DNA from: Rehmannia glutinosa
Taxonomy: Eukaryota > Streptophyta > Magnoliopsida > Lamiales > Orobanchaceae
Assembly: GCA_016081115.2 (NCBI GenBank)
Contig: CM071932.1
Location: forward strand, 58,621,639-58,685,638
Direction: 5' to 3'
DNA length: 64,000 nucleotides
A program made the position numbers and the translations under genes. Shown piece after piece: positions 34,430 to 45,881 of this stretch. Each line of letters begins with the position of its first letter. Within the stretch, counting starts at the first letter, position 1. A model generated the notes under the pieces. That model had not been told where the DNA came from, did no database searches, and saw only the letters and a list, made by a program, of their open reading frames with translations.

Positions 34430-35374
34430 TTGGCAGCAACACTTCATCGCCTTCGCTGCCTCCTTCTTTCTTCTTCAGCTCTGTCTTCGTCAGCTCTCTT
34501 TCTTTTGTTTTCTTCTTTAGCTGCTTTCGTTTTCTCGTAGGCTCTCTTGGCAGCTTCATCTCTTCTTTTTGTTTATTGTCTTTTTTTCCACAGCTGATCT
34601 TGCCTTTTGTTTTCCTCTTCAATCCTCTTTACATATTCAGCATTTTTTCTGTACACTTCCAGATTGGCTATAGCATCATATCCAGCCCAATAGATCCTTT
34701 CCTTCTTGCCTGGATCTACATATTCGATATTCTTGGGTAGAGGTCTAGGCATGAAGCCTCTTCCTCCACCACTTCTTCCTCCTCCTCTGGGCGTATATTG
34801 TACCGGAGTCTTCTTCTTACCAAAGAGAGGATCGCTGAGTCGTCTCATTGTCTGTCAGCTTATTCGCACAGATTCAGTCCTTTCTCCCAGTACAAGTCCC
34901 AGGCTTGGGCTATGGACATGTTTTTGAAGTATCCCTCGGACTCGAGCATTTTAAATTCTTCAATGGATCTTGGCTCGTTTCTGTCATCTGGAATGGCATC
35001 GGCATCTTTTCCTGCTGGAATGCCTCCGAATTGTTTCAACACTTCTAGAACACGGGCATCCGTCTTCCTTTCAACCTCCTTCATCCCTGCTTCTATGATT
35101 TTTCTCTTCTCAGTCATAGGCACAGCAGAGTGTTGGAGCAAAGCGAGAGTTACCTAAGTTTGCTTGATTATGTTAGTTTGTGACATGGCCTTGTTGAGGG
35201 TTTCAAAGAAACATTAGGGTCACATCCTTTGACCTTTCCCCCTCAACAACTTTTCCCTTCTCCTTCTTGTGTTCTTCAGTTGTTTCCTTCTTCTTCTCAT
35301 CTGCTGACCCTTTCAACATCTTCAGGTATTCCTCTTCCCCTTTTTGGCATCATCAAGGGAGAGAGGAACCCCTC
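34430..35374 (-). pseudogene. C-terminal part of element C ORF3
   Basis: Minus-strand frames encode Lys/Glu-rich helical sequence: EEEYLKMLKGSADEKKKETT near 35340, then MTEKRKIIEAGMKEVERKTD (35120 region), GGGRSGGGRGFMPRP, and a very charged end with KRAYEKTKAAKEENKRKRAD. Stops and frameshifts separate the pieces. They continue the ORF3 region from which they are split by the solo LTR at 35375-36933. No known fold is recognised; most looks like coiled coil or disordered. Confidence 0.55.
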
Positions 35375-36933
35375 TGTTAGGAAATTTATTGTTTAGATTT
35401 TGATGAATGCCATGTAAAACTTAGAATAGGAAGTTGGCACCCCATTTTTGTTGTAAAATGCATTGTAATAAATAGGGCTGCCAAGCCGAGTTAAGTCGGC
35501 CTACGCCCTAACATGCAAGAAGACAACCGGAGACTAGAAGGAAGACTCACCGCGAGACAACCGAGTATGGCAAAGAAGAGTAGACGGGAACTCTATCAAA
35601 AAGCAATGAGATGCAATGAGTGAAGTATCAATCAAGTCAACTCAAGAAAAGCCAAGTCTCAAGTTGAAGTGACAAAGAGTCATCCATGATTAGAAGCTGA
35701 CTCTAAGTCACCTGGGAAAGCAAAGAAATGCAAACAAGTCGAGATAATCGTAAAAGAACCGTTGCCGTAAATCAAGAGAATTACTTAAACAAGTAATATC
35801 TCCATATTACCTTTCTCTCGAGTCCCGAGGAAGCGTGCAAAAGGAATGAACCAATGGGAAGCACTACACCGTGTCGAACTCGAAAGGTGAAAGAACAATT
35901 AAATGCGAGGAAATGGCAATTCCAAGGATCGCAACAAGACAAGCCAACGATTTGCAAGTGACTTTCAAAAATAAGCTATCTCTTTCAACGGGCAAATTTT
36001 TGAAAGATCACTATAAAAGGCCGAGAAGTTTATTTGAAAAAGAAAAAAAAGAGGACACAAGTTCTGAGACCTAAACCAAAACGTTCAAGCAATTATTAGA
36101 AAATCAAATATTCTCAATCCTCAAGCCTACACTACGAAGAACATCAATCCAACACTCACCGTGAAGGAAAGATAACTTCAATCAGTTGAAGAGGAAAATA
36201 CTTGAAAAATCAAGGGGTCTACATTCCACGAAGGATTGTAGGAAGGTTCAAGGTCGAACCAAGTCTTAAGCTTTTGGAGGGCTTCGTGATCAAATCCAAA
36301 GAGCTTGAGCAAGTGAGTGTACTAGCAAGGCAAATGCCCTGTGAAGAAGGCGAGTCGTCGAGAAGCCACCGAGTGATCAAGGCGTCTCCACACCGAGTCC
36401 CAAAGGATCAAGTCACCGTGTGTGATCAAGACTTGTATCCGGATCACATTACCACTTTGTATACTTGATCAATACCTAGTGGATTCCTCCGGGAGTTGGA
36501 GATGAGAGGAGTAGAAGAATTACCCCATCTTCGAACCTCTATAAAAATTTCATTGTGTCATTTACATTTCAAACTTTAATTCCTGCATCTTAACTGTTTA
36601 AATCTTTGATAAATTTGCTATCCACTTGATAATTTATAAGTACTAAACCAAGCACTAAATCCTTGCTTAATCAAACTTAAGGGTGTTAAGTCTTCCAAAA
36701 ACAAAACCACAGTTGAGTTAATTTAGACCCAACAAATTGAGTTATTCCATCAACAAATTTCGATTGAGTCTGTTGAGAGACTAACTCTACTTGATTAACT
36801 AAATTGGTCAGTCCATCAAGGACACAATTTGTGTAGTATTAACTCGTATATTTAAAAGAACTAAATCGAAAATTTGGTAAGGTTTATTCAACCCCCTTTC
36901 TAAACCTTACACTTACACCCCTTGGGACCTACA
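35375..36933 (+). repeat. Solo LTR (family C relative) inside element C ORF3
   Basis: A 1,559-bp LTR in the opposite orientation to element C, from TGTTAGGAAATTTATTG to GGGACCTACA, flanked by CCCTC (35370-35374) and CCCTG (36934-36938). No internal retrotransposon sequence is attached, so it is what remains after LTR-LTR recombination. It is closer to 44323-45881 than to the element C LTRs. Confidence 0.88.
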
Positions 36934-39900
36934 CCCTGGAAACATCCCTGCAAGCATAAAATCTAAGCGGCTGATAGCTGAGTCCTGCTTGGAGTCTGCT
37001 GTGGAGTATGCTGTTCGAAATTCTGAGTGGGTGGCTTTAGATTTGGCTGCCACCAGTTTCATTTCAGCCATAAGAAGGCTGAACTTGGCATTCATACTCT
37101 CCTCTACATGCAGAAGTTCTTTCTTGTGAAATTCTCGCAGCAGTTCTATTTCAGTGGTATGGCAGGCATGCATTCTGTCAATATTTTCTTGCATCCTTCT
37201 CTTCATGTCAGCATTATCAGCGCTCCAGATTAGCATTTTGTTGTACAATGCTTTGAAGTATCTGACTTGTTCGAATCGCATTGTACTCTGCTGTTGACAC
37301 CATTCTCTGATCCTCAACACAATCCCTCTTAAGTCGGCTGTGAGATTGGCATCCCTGTTGTCCAGCCGCATATCCAGCGAGGCCTGGTGCTTTTCAATTT
37401 TCACAATCTCTCCAAGGATAGTCTTGAAGACTTCACGCACCTCAGTTGTTACTTCAGTCTCAGCTGGCAGCCAAGCAGCATCAAAATCAAACTCTGCTGG
37501 GATAATGGAGTCAGTGGGAATTACTGGATCAAGTTTGTGGTACCGTTTCCGCTCACGAGCTATTTCTTCTACAAGGTCAGTCACCTCAATTGAAAAAGGA
37601 AAAGTCTCTTGGAAAGCATCATCACGGACGTAAGGTATGGAATGTATAGTCGTTCGAGCCTGTGATGTGCCTGGTTGAGTCAACTCTGCTGTAGCTTTGG
37701 GAGCCTGCGCGACAACTCGGTTTCAGGGCCTTGGTGTAAGGGTTGGCCAGCTGACTGAGCCTCAGCTGTCTTAACAGCTTCTTCGGCCTCAGTGGTTTTT
37801 GCTAAATGAATTGGCGTGTCCTTAGCTGCACCATCAGCGTCATCGGAAGATGATGAAGCCTGAGGATTTAGTTCATCATCAAAATTGAAAGTTTGTCGAG
37901 CAGCCTTGAATTCTGGCTTGCTTGTACTTGGTAGAACATCCTCAGCCGAGTCCTTTGCAGCAGGGGTGGACTCAGCTTCGTCTTCAGATCCCATAAATGA
38001 TATGTCAGGGTTATCTTGGGAATCATGAAGTGCACTAATTTCCTTCTCTGATTCTTCAATGTGAACAGGAGCGATGTTCTGTATTTCTGTCTCTTTACCC
38101 AGGGAAGTCTCAACCTCCCTCGGGCCTTCATTACCTCCTGCAGTCTGAACTGCAGCAAGGCCTTGTACATTCCCTTCGACAGACGCATCTGTCTTAGGGT
38201 CTTCTGCGGTGGCATCCACAAGAGTCTCAACTCCTTGGATTGCACTTTCTATTTCTTTCTCTTTCTCCACTTTGCCTCCTTTCTGCATTGTGGAGTCATC
38301 TGCAGCATCCTCCGACCTAGCTGCAGTGAAGTGAGTTTCCCCCTCAGCTGGCGCACCAGCTGAGTGACTTATGTTAGGGTCACTCTTCTCCAGACTCCCA
38401 GCTGCTTCCTTTAAGTGCTCAGTCGTGGGGGCAGGTGGTAAGACACCTTCAACAGGGGTTGGCTCAACTTGGGTGCCCAAGTTCCCAGTGTCATCGCCAA
38501 TACCCTTAGATTCGTCCTCTGAGTGAACTGGGGAAGTGATTGCAGCAATAACTGTGGCAATCTGCTGTACCACTCCCAACGGATCAATCTCCAGCTGTGA
38601 TTTGGAAGACTCTCCTGGTCCTTCCATCAGCTCTTACTCATGCATCAATGTGGATTCCCGCATGGCTTGCTGCATGTCCAACTTTTCTTGTACAGCAATG
38701 GGGTCCATATCCTCATCACTGTCTGAGAGCATGTCAAGGTGAGGATGAGTATGGTCGCTGGTGCCAGTGAGAGGACAAATGTTGGCTTTTTCACGAGCCT
38801 CTGTTTCCTCAGCTGCTCTAGCCTTTTCTTGTTCCTTGCGAATTTGCAATGTATTAATGCAGTTATCCTCATCCAGGGCTTGCAACATGGTATCAACTTC
38901 AAGGAACCTGAAGAGTTCCTCTTCTTCCTCAATAAATTCTGGATGTTCAAACTGCGCCCTAGAGTGACTCAGCTTCCATTTCCTTCGCTCTCGCAGACGG
39001 CTCTGGATGTCTGGGTACAAGGGAGAGTACATAATTATGTCATCATCATTCTCCCCTTGTTGGCCTTCCTTCTCAAGAATAGAAGGTAGCAAACTCTGCT
39101 GCTCTTCACCATCAGCAGCATCTGTGGCAGGTGGAGACACAGTCCTGTCAGCAGGGGATTATGTTGTCTCCGCTGCTTCATGTTCCTCAGCTGTTCTATC
39201 CACAGCTGGGTCTTCTGAGGGCCTCTACTGATCACCTTCAGCAGATTTGGCGGTTTCATCAAGAACTTCTGGCGACTGCACTTCTTCCGCAGTCTCATTG
39301 ATTTTCTCCAGCTGAGTGGAAAACTCAACTGTTTTCTCAAGCTCTGAGAGCTTGGTGATTCTTCTTCTTCTTTTAGTATTCACCAGAGGAATGTCTGGTT
39401 CTACTTCCTCTGGTTCTTCGAAGGTAAAGGCCTTCGGATTTGTCTTAGAGGCAGTTGCCCTTCTCGCCTTCGCAGTCCTCTTCTTCTTAATTCCTGGAGA
39501 AGGTATTAAGGGTTCTTTCACCACCGCGGCTGCGTGGGCAGGAGACACGGATGCAAGGGCAGGTGCGTCTTTCTTTTTTGCTGCAAGAGCAGCTTTCTTC
39601 TTTACAGCTGCAGGGGTAGCTCTCTTTTTAGGAGGGGAGGAAGAAGTTGTGTCGACAGGGTCAGCTGATTCCCCCTCACTGGTATCAGCCCTTTTTGCGT
39701 AGGCTCTCTTCCTGCTCTGAGAGATTTGCCCGAACATCTTCTTGTTGACATGGAATGGCTTTCCATGTCGAAGGGGAACACCCTTCACCTCCATCAGATG
39801 GCCAATGACTAGGCCATAGCCAAGTGATCCTCCAAAGGATCCATCCTCCTTGAAAGACTTGTTGCCAATATTCTGGCAAAGTCTGCTGTAAATGAATTCA

Positions 39901-40453
39901 GCCCAATTGATCTTCTTCTCTTCCATGATCGCAGCCATGACGATCAGCTTGGTTTTGGACAGCTGATTGAAGCTGCCAAACTTCATGTCTACACTCTTCG
40001 TGACGATATCCATTAGTTTGTGATAATCGTCCTTCAGCTTCTTCTCGATTTGTGAGACCACTTTTGCAAAGACATTCAGTTTTGGCTACTTCCTTCCATG
40101 CAAAGCAGCCCAAAGTTGACGTCAGCTTCATATATCTCCGGCATGCCCTCCGACGGCAATAACCAGTGCTCTGCAAGGTCCTTTGCAGTGATTAGAATGT
40201 CCTTGCGGTGGACGGAGGATTTAATCCCTTCGTCCTGCACCTCAGCATTGACGTAAAACTGTGCAACCTCCTAAACGTATGTCACCGGAAATTCCATCGT
40301 GAGGAATGGTTTTAGTCCAGATTTCTCGATTTTATCCGCTATCTTCTTCACAAGGGTTTCATCAGAACCCTGTTTTATCATCCCTTTAAAATCCACAGTT
40401 GATCCGGTGTGGATTTGCTTTGCGAGCTTAGCGAAATCATGTGCTAGTGCCAT
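36934..40453 (-). pseudogene. ORF3 of element C, long accessory coding region after pol
   Basis: From an ATG at 40453 (MALAHDFAKLAKQIHTGSTV) about 1,170 codons can be followed with breaks: an in-frame TAG near 40269, a frameshift near 40070, and stops near 39227, 38634 and 37680. An N-terminal segment with VAQFYVNAEV and GYGLVIGHLMEVKGVPL resembles the putative plant transposon-protein domain also seen in family B ORF3. It is followed by a Lys/Ala-rich histone H1-like stretch (KKKAALAAKKKDAPALASVS), basic clusters (KKKRTAKARR and NTKRRRR), long acidic Ser/Glu/Ala-rich regions, and a helical segment with REVFKTILGEIVKIEKHQ. No signal peptide or membrane segment is seen, so nuclear or DNA/RNA-binding roles are more plausible than envelope. 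Function unknown. Confidence 0.68.
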
Positions 40454-40600
40454 TTTTAGAAGATTTTACCGATTGAATCTTGATAAACTTGCTTGAGAAC
40501 TGGTAGGGTTTTGAGAGAGAAAAGAGACTTTCTTTCGGGTGCTTGAAGATGAATAGTTTAAGTGAGAGAGAGAAAAACTGATCGAAAGAGTATATAAGGG
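40454..40600 (-). promoter_or_regulatory. Putative internal promoter and leader of element C ORF3
   Basis: On the minus strand CCCTTATATACTC (40600-40588) is followed by a CT-rich patch (TTTTTCTCTCTCTCAC), a further CT-rich leader, and AAAAATGGC at the ORF3 start. The TATA box to ATG distance is about 140 bp. This is the usual layout of a plant core promoter and is unexpected inside a retrotransposon. Confidence 0.55.
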
Positions 40601-41040
40601 TTATGAAAGAACGTATTTTTGGTTTTTGAAATTTTGATTAAGATCAACGGTTCAGATTCACCACGCCGATCAGCATTTAATTGCCCGCATTTAATGCGGC
40701 AGCATTTATATCCAATCATATGCTTGTTGTTCAGCTTTTGACTGTACCCGTCATTATTACGCTGATGTCATCCTTAAAAACATTCCCGCTCATTAAAAAC
40801 GACTGCGTTTTTGTCACTTAGCTCATAAATGACTCAGTTTTCTCCTTAACTGACTCAACTCTTTTTCTCTCTATTCGTATAGTGACTCAAATTGTCACCG
40901 ACTCGACTGTTGACTTTCCCGATCTGGTGATTCACTTGGCTGATTTATAAGATCTGGCTCTGTTTTCATCTTTTCATGTTTCATCTCTTCTCATTGAGTC
41001 TTCTGAGTGTCAACTCAGCTCAATTAACCCTAGCTCATGC
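40601..41040 (-). other. Spacer between pol and ORF3 of element C
   Basis: Non-coding, AT-rich, with several GACTCAA/TTGAGTC-like words. Nothing else is recognised. Confidence 0.5.
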
Positions 41041-42600
41041 TTAAGTTCTTCAAATCTTGATTCACATAATGGCTTTATGAATATGTCAGCTAACTATTTA
41101 TCAGTTGAGATGTATTTCAAGGTGATGTCTTTCTTTTCAACATGATCTCTTATGAACTGATACCTGACATCAATGTGCTTTGTTCTTGAATGCAACATAG
41201 GATTCTGAGTGATTGCAATAGCACTTGTGTTATCACACATAATTGGAATCTCTTTTTCTTCAATTTCATAATCTCTTAGTTGTTGTCTCATCCATAAGAC
41301 TTGGGCACAATAGCTGCCCGCAGCTATGTACTCTGCTTCAGCTGTGGATGTGGCTATTGAGTTTTGCTTCTTGCTAAACCAGGAAACTAATCTGTTTCCA
41401 AGCATTTGACATATAGCTGAAGTACTCTTCCTGTCAACTCTACATCCAGCATAGTCAGAGTCTGAGTAACCAATTAGCTTGAATCCACCTTCCTTTGGAT
41501 ACCATAAGCCAATTTCTCAGCATCCCTTCAAATATCTTAGGATTCTCTTAGCTGCAGTCATGTGACTTTCCTTTGGAGCAGATTGGAATCTTACACATAC
41601 TCCTAATGCAAAGGTGATATATGGCATGCTTGCTGTTAAATAGAGCAGTGATCCCATAAGTGCTCTGTATCTTGTTTGATCCACAGGCTTGCCATCTGCA
41701 TCCATGTCCATCTTGACTGATGTATTCATTGGTATTTTTACAGAAGACTTCTCTTTCATACCAAATTTCTTCATTAAATCTCTGGTGTACTTTGTTTGAC
41801 TTATGAAGGTTCCATCCTTCAGCTGTTTAACTTGAAGTCCTAAGAAGAATGTTAGCTCTCCCATCATGCTCATTTCAAATTTGCCTTGCATGAGGTTTGA
41901 GAACTTATCACACAGCTCTTTGTTTGTGGATCCAAAAATGATATCATCTACATATATTTGAACAAGCAGTATACTCTCTCCATCTTGAATTCTGAAGAGT
42001 GTTATGTCCACTTTGCCTTTGGTGAATCCATTATCTATCAAAAATTGAGATAATGTATCGTACCAAGCTCTTGGTGCTTGTTTCAAACCATATAAAGCTT
42101 TCTTGAGCTTGTACACCTTATCTCCAATGGTCTTCTGCTCAAAACCTGGAGGTTGCTCAACATAGACTTCTTCTTCCAACAATCCATTTAAAAATGCACT
42201 TTTCACATCCATTTGATATACAATGAAGTTTTTGTGTGCGGATAGGCAAGAAACATCCTTATTGCTTCTAATCTTGCAACAGAGCAAATGTTTCATCAAA
42301 ATCTATTCCTTCTTCTTGCAATACCCTTTGGCTACCAATCTTGCTTTGTTTCTTACCATAGAACCTTCTTCATTCATCTTGTTTCTGAAAACCCAATTTG
42401 TGCCAATAACATTTTGATGGGTTGGTCTCTGCACCAATTCCCACACTTTGTTCCTTTCAAATTGATTCAGCTCTTCTTGCATGGCTTGAATCCAATGTGT
42501 GTCATCCAATGCTTGGGACACATCTTTTGGCTCTATTTGGGAAATAAAACAAGTGAACATTGCTTCTTCTTTGAGCTCGATCTGTTCTTACACCATCTCT
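41041..42600 (-). pseudogene. Element C reverse transcriptase and RNase H
   Basis: Minus-strand copia RT: WIQAMQEELNQFERNKVWEL and the NWVFRNKMNEEG segment, then VYQMDVKSAFLNGLLEEEVY, KLKKALYGLKQAPRAWYDTL and VQIYVDDIIFGSTN (catalytic YVDD). RNase H follows with WFSKKQNSIATSTAEAEYIA and HSRTKHIDVRYQFIRD. Breaks: a frameshift near 42300, a stop near 41517 and a stop near 41092. All catalytic motifs are visible, so decay is recent relative to element A. Confidence 0.92.
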
Positions 42601-42773
42601 TACATTTCCAATGACTAGCTCTGGTGGATGGTCTCTCAGCAATCTCACATCAGGTTGAAGTAAATCAGCTGGGTTTAGACGTCTTGCAACTGTGTTGTCT
42701 TGAGCAGCTCTTTCATCATCATTTAGCTGCAGATTCTCCAGATGTCTTTGAGACACGTGCCAGCCTCTCATCT

Positions 42774-43801
42774 TCATCTTGATTGATTGCTCGACTTGAC
42801 TTCAACATAGGGACTCTTTTGCATAGTTGGTTGATTCAGCTTATCAGCTAACTCTTCAATGTCTTCTCCATTTACATTAGGTTCATCAAAAACCACATGG
42901 ATAGATTCTTCTGTGACCATAGTCCTCTTGTTCGGCACTCTGTTGGCTTTGCTTTCAGCTGAGTATCCCAAAAAGATACCTTCATCAGCTTTAGCATCAA
43001 AAGCCTTTAGATTATCCTTGCCATTGTTGTGGATGAAGCATTTACATCCAAATATTCTAAAATATCCAACATTTGGCTTTCTCCTGTCCATATTTCATAG
43101 GGAGTCTTTGTCACCGTCTATTAATCATGCATCTATTTTGAGTATAGCATGCGGTGTTGATGGCTTCACCCAAAATCTTTTAAGCAACCCAAATTGACTT
43201 AACATGGTTCTTGCAAACTTCCTTGAGAGTTCTGTTTCTTCTTTCATTTACTCCATTCTCACGCTGGAGTCCTTGTCAGATAATTCATGAGCAATACCAT
43301 TTTCAACACAATACGAGTTATTATCCCATTGGCAAACTCAGTTCCTCTATCAGATCTTATCTTAATAATGGTTTGACTCTTCTCATTTTGAACTCTTTTC
43401 ATCAGTTGAGGTAACTTCTGCAAAGTTTCCTTCTTTTTACACATGAAGATTGTCCAAGTGTATCTAGAATAATCATCCACCACCACTAAGGTGTATTTCT
43501 TTCCACTTATGTTGGTTGGCTCAACTGGACCAAATAAATCCATATGCAACAGATGCAATATTCTTGTTGAAGATGGACTAGACTTCTCTTTGAATGATGA
43601 TTTGATCTGCTTTCCCATCTGGCATGCATCACAAACACTTTCCTTTTTGTACACTGAGTCTGGTAGTCCTTCTACAAGATTACTCCTTGCAAGCTTGATA
43701 ATTGTCTTGAAATTTAGATGACTCAGCTTTTTGTGCCACAGCCAACTTGATTGGTTGTACTCTTTGCTAGCAGACAAGTTCTTGGTGTGGCAGTCGACCA
43801 A
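42774..43801 (-). pseudogene. Element C integrase
   Basis: It contains WLWHKKLSHLNFKTI and CDACQMGKQ (HHCC zinc domain), HMDLFGPVEPTNISGKKYTL (first catalytic Asp region), VVVDDYSRYTWTIFM and IRSDRGTEFAN (second catalytic Asp). The segment then becomes frameshifted near 43260, resuming as NVGYFRIFGCKCFIH and EGIFLGYSAESKA in the C-terminal region. It joins the cDNA to the target site. Confidence 0.9.
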
Positions 43802-43809
43802 TCTACCAC

Positions 43810-44215
43810 CTACATGTTCTTTTGTCTGGATCCTTGCAACACTACTTCATTTGATTTAGTGTCTTTGATTTGGCACACTCCCATATTGAATCCAACGTTA
43901 TAGCCCTTGTCACAGAGTTGGCTGATGTGTAACAGGTTGAAGTTGAGACCTTCAACATATGCAACATCCGTGATTTTTAATCCATTTTTCTTGATTGATC
44001 CAGTGCCTCTTATTTCCCCTGGAGCTTCATTTCCTCCAAATATGACTTTTGCGCCTCTAATCTCCTTGAATTTTGACAGATTTTTCTTGTTTCTGTCATG
44101 TGTCCGGAATGTACCACTATCCATGTACCAGGTTGCTTGGCACTCACTTGCTTTCCTTGAACCCGCAATCAAGGAAATTAGTTTTTAGGTACCCATGTTT
44201 GTCTGGGTCCTGAGG
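43810..44215 (-). pseudogene. Element C aspartic protease and GAG-pre-integrase start
   Basis: ATWYMDSG marks the copia protease active site (DSG). The following segment is locally out of frame relative to the family, then reads KVIFGGNEAPGEIRGTGSI and VEGLNFNLLHISQLCDKGYN, typical of the region between protease and integrase. It ends where integrase begins near 43805. Confidence 0.85.
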
Positions 44216-44322
44216 GGTTAGTGATGTAAGATGATCCAACCAACCTATAGCCAAATGATCTGACTCTAAGAGGTTGCCATCTTTCTGTGCCATAATCATA
44301 ACTCACTTTGGCAAATTGCTTG

Positions 44323-45881
44323 TGTAGGTCCCAAGGGGTGTGAGTGTAAGGTTTAGAAGGGGGTTGAATAAACCTTACAAACTTTTCGATTTAGTCCTTT
44401 TTAAAGTTCAGAGTTGATACTACACAGTTGTGTCCTTGGTGGACAACCAATTTAGTTAATCAGTAGAGTTAGTCACTCAACAGACTCAACTGAGCTATTG
44501 ATGGAATAACTCAGCTGTTAAGACTGAATTAGCTCAACGGTAGTTTGTTTTCAGCGGAAGACTTAACACCCTTAATTATGGTTAAGCAATGATTTAATGC
44601 TTGGTTTAGTACTTAGAAATTATCAAGTGGATAGCAAATTTATCAGCAGAGTTAAACAAATAAGATGCAGGAATTAAAGTGCTGAAATGTAAATGACACG
44701 ATAAGTTTTTATAGAGGTTCGAAGATGGGGTAATTCTTCTACTCCTCTCTTCTCCAACTCCTGGAGGAATCCACTAGGTATTGATCAATATACAAAGTGG
44801 TAACAGTCCAGATACAAGTCTTGATCACACAGCTGACTTGATCCTTTGGGACTTAGTCTCGAGATGCCTTGATCACTCACCAAGGCTTCTCGTGCGACTC
44901 GGCTTCTTCACAGGGCGGTGCCTTGCTACTACACCCACTTGCTCAAGCTCTTTGGATTTGATCACGAAGCCCTCCAAAAACTCGAGACTGGTTCGACCTT
45001 GAACCTTCCTACAATCCTTCGTGGAATGTAAACCCCTTGATTCTTCAATAATTTCCTCTTCAACTGATTGAAGTTATCTTTCCTTCACAGGTGAGTGTTG
45101 GATTGATGTGCTTTGTAATGTAGGCTTGAGGATTAATCTTGAATGATTTGAGAATATTTCGATTCTGATTCAAATAATTTCTTGAATGTTTGTGGTTCGA
45201 GTAACCTTCTCTCGTAGTCATTCCTCGGCCTTTTATAGTGATCTTTCAAAAATCATCCGTTGAAGAGATAGGCTTATTTTTAAAGTCACTTGTGGACGTT
45301 GGCTTGTCTTGTTGCGATCCTTGAATTTGCCACTTCCTCGTATGAAATGTTCTTGACTTTTCGAGTTCGACACGGTGTTATGCTTCCCATTGGTTTATTC
45401 CTCTTGCACGCTTCTGGGACTGAGCACTTCGATAAAGGTAGCATGGAGATATTACTTGTTTAAGTAATTCTCTTGATTTCTGTGCAACGGATCTCTTTCA
45501 GTTATCTCGACTTGACTGCATTTTCTTGCTTTCCCCAGGTGACTTAGAGTCAGCTTCCAATCATTGGATGACTCTCCTGTCACTTCGACTTGAGACTTGG
45601 CTATGTTTAGCTGACTTGACTGATACTCCACTCAGCTGCATCTCAGTTGTTCCTTCAGTCGAGTCCCTGTCTTATCTTCTTTGCCATACTCAGATGTCTT
45701 GCAGCGGAGTCTTCCTTCTAGTCTTCAGTTGTCTTTTTGCATGTTTAGTCATAGCTGACTTAACTCAGCTTGACCAGCCCTATTTATTACAATACAGTTT
45801 ACAACAAAAAATGGGGTGCCAACTTCCTATTCTAAGTTTTACATGAAATTCATCAAAATCTAAACAATAAATTTCCCAACA
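44323..45881 (-). repeat. Solo LTR (family C relative) inside element C, gag-pol region
   Basis: 1,559 bp, TGTAGGTCCCAAGGGG to TTTCCCAACA, flanked by GCTTG on both sides (44318-44322 and 45882-45886). The flanking coding sequence of element C continues across it when it is ignored. A TATA box and LTR features are shared with 35375-36933. Confidence 0.93.

Noticed and set aside
34316..34740. Plus-strand frame rich in Ser/Leu/Phe resembling a multi-membrane protein
   Set aside because: It is antisense to the Glu/Lys/Arg-rich end of ORF3; a composition artefact.
39316..39702. 128-codon plus-strand frame with hydrophobic Ala/Val/Phe runs, like membrane segments
   Set aside because: It is antisense to the Lys/Ala/Glu-rich part of ORF3, whose codons give hydrophobic residues on the other strand.
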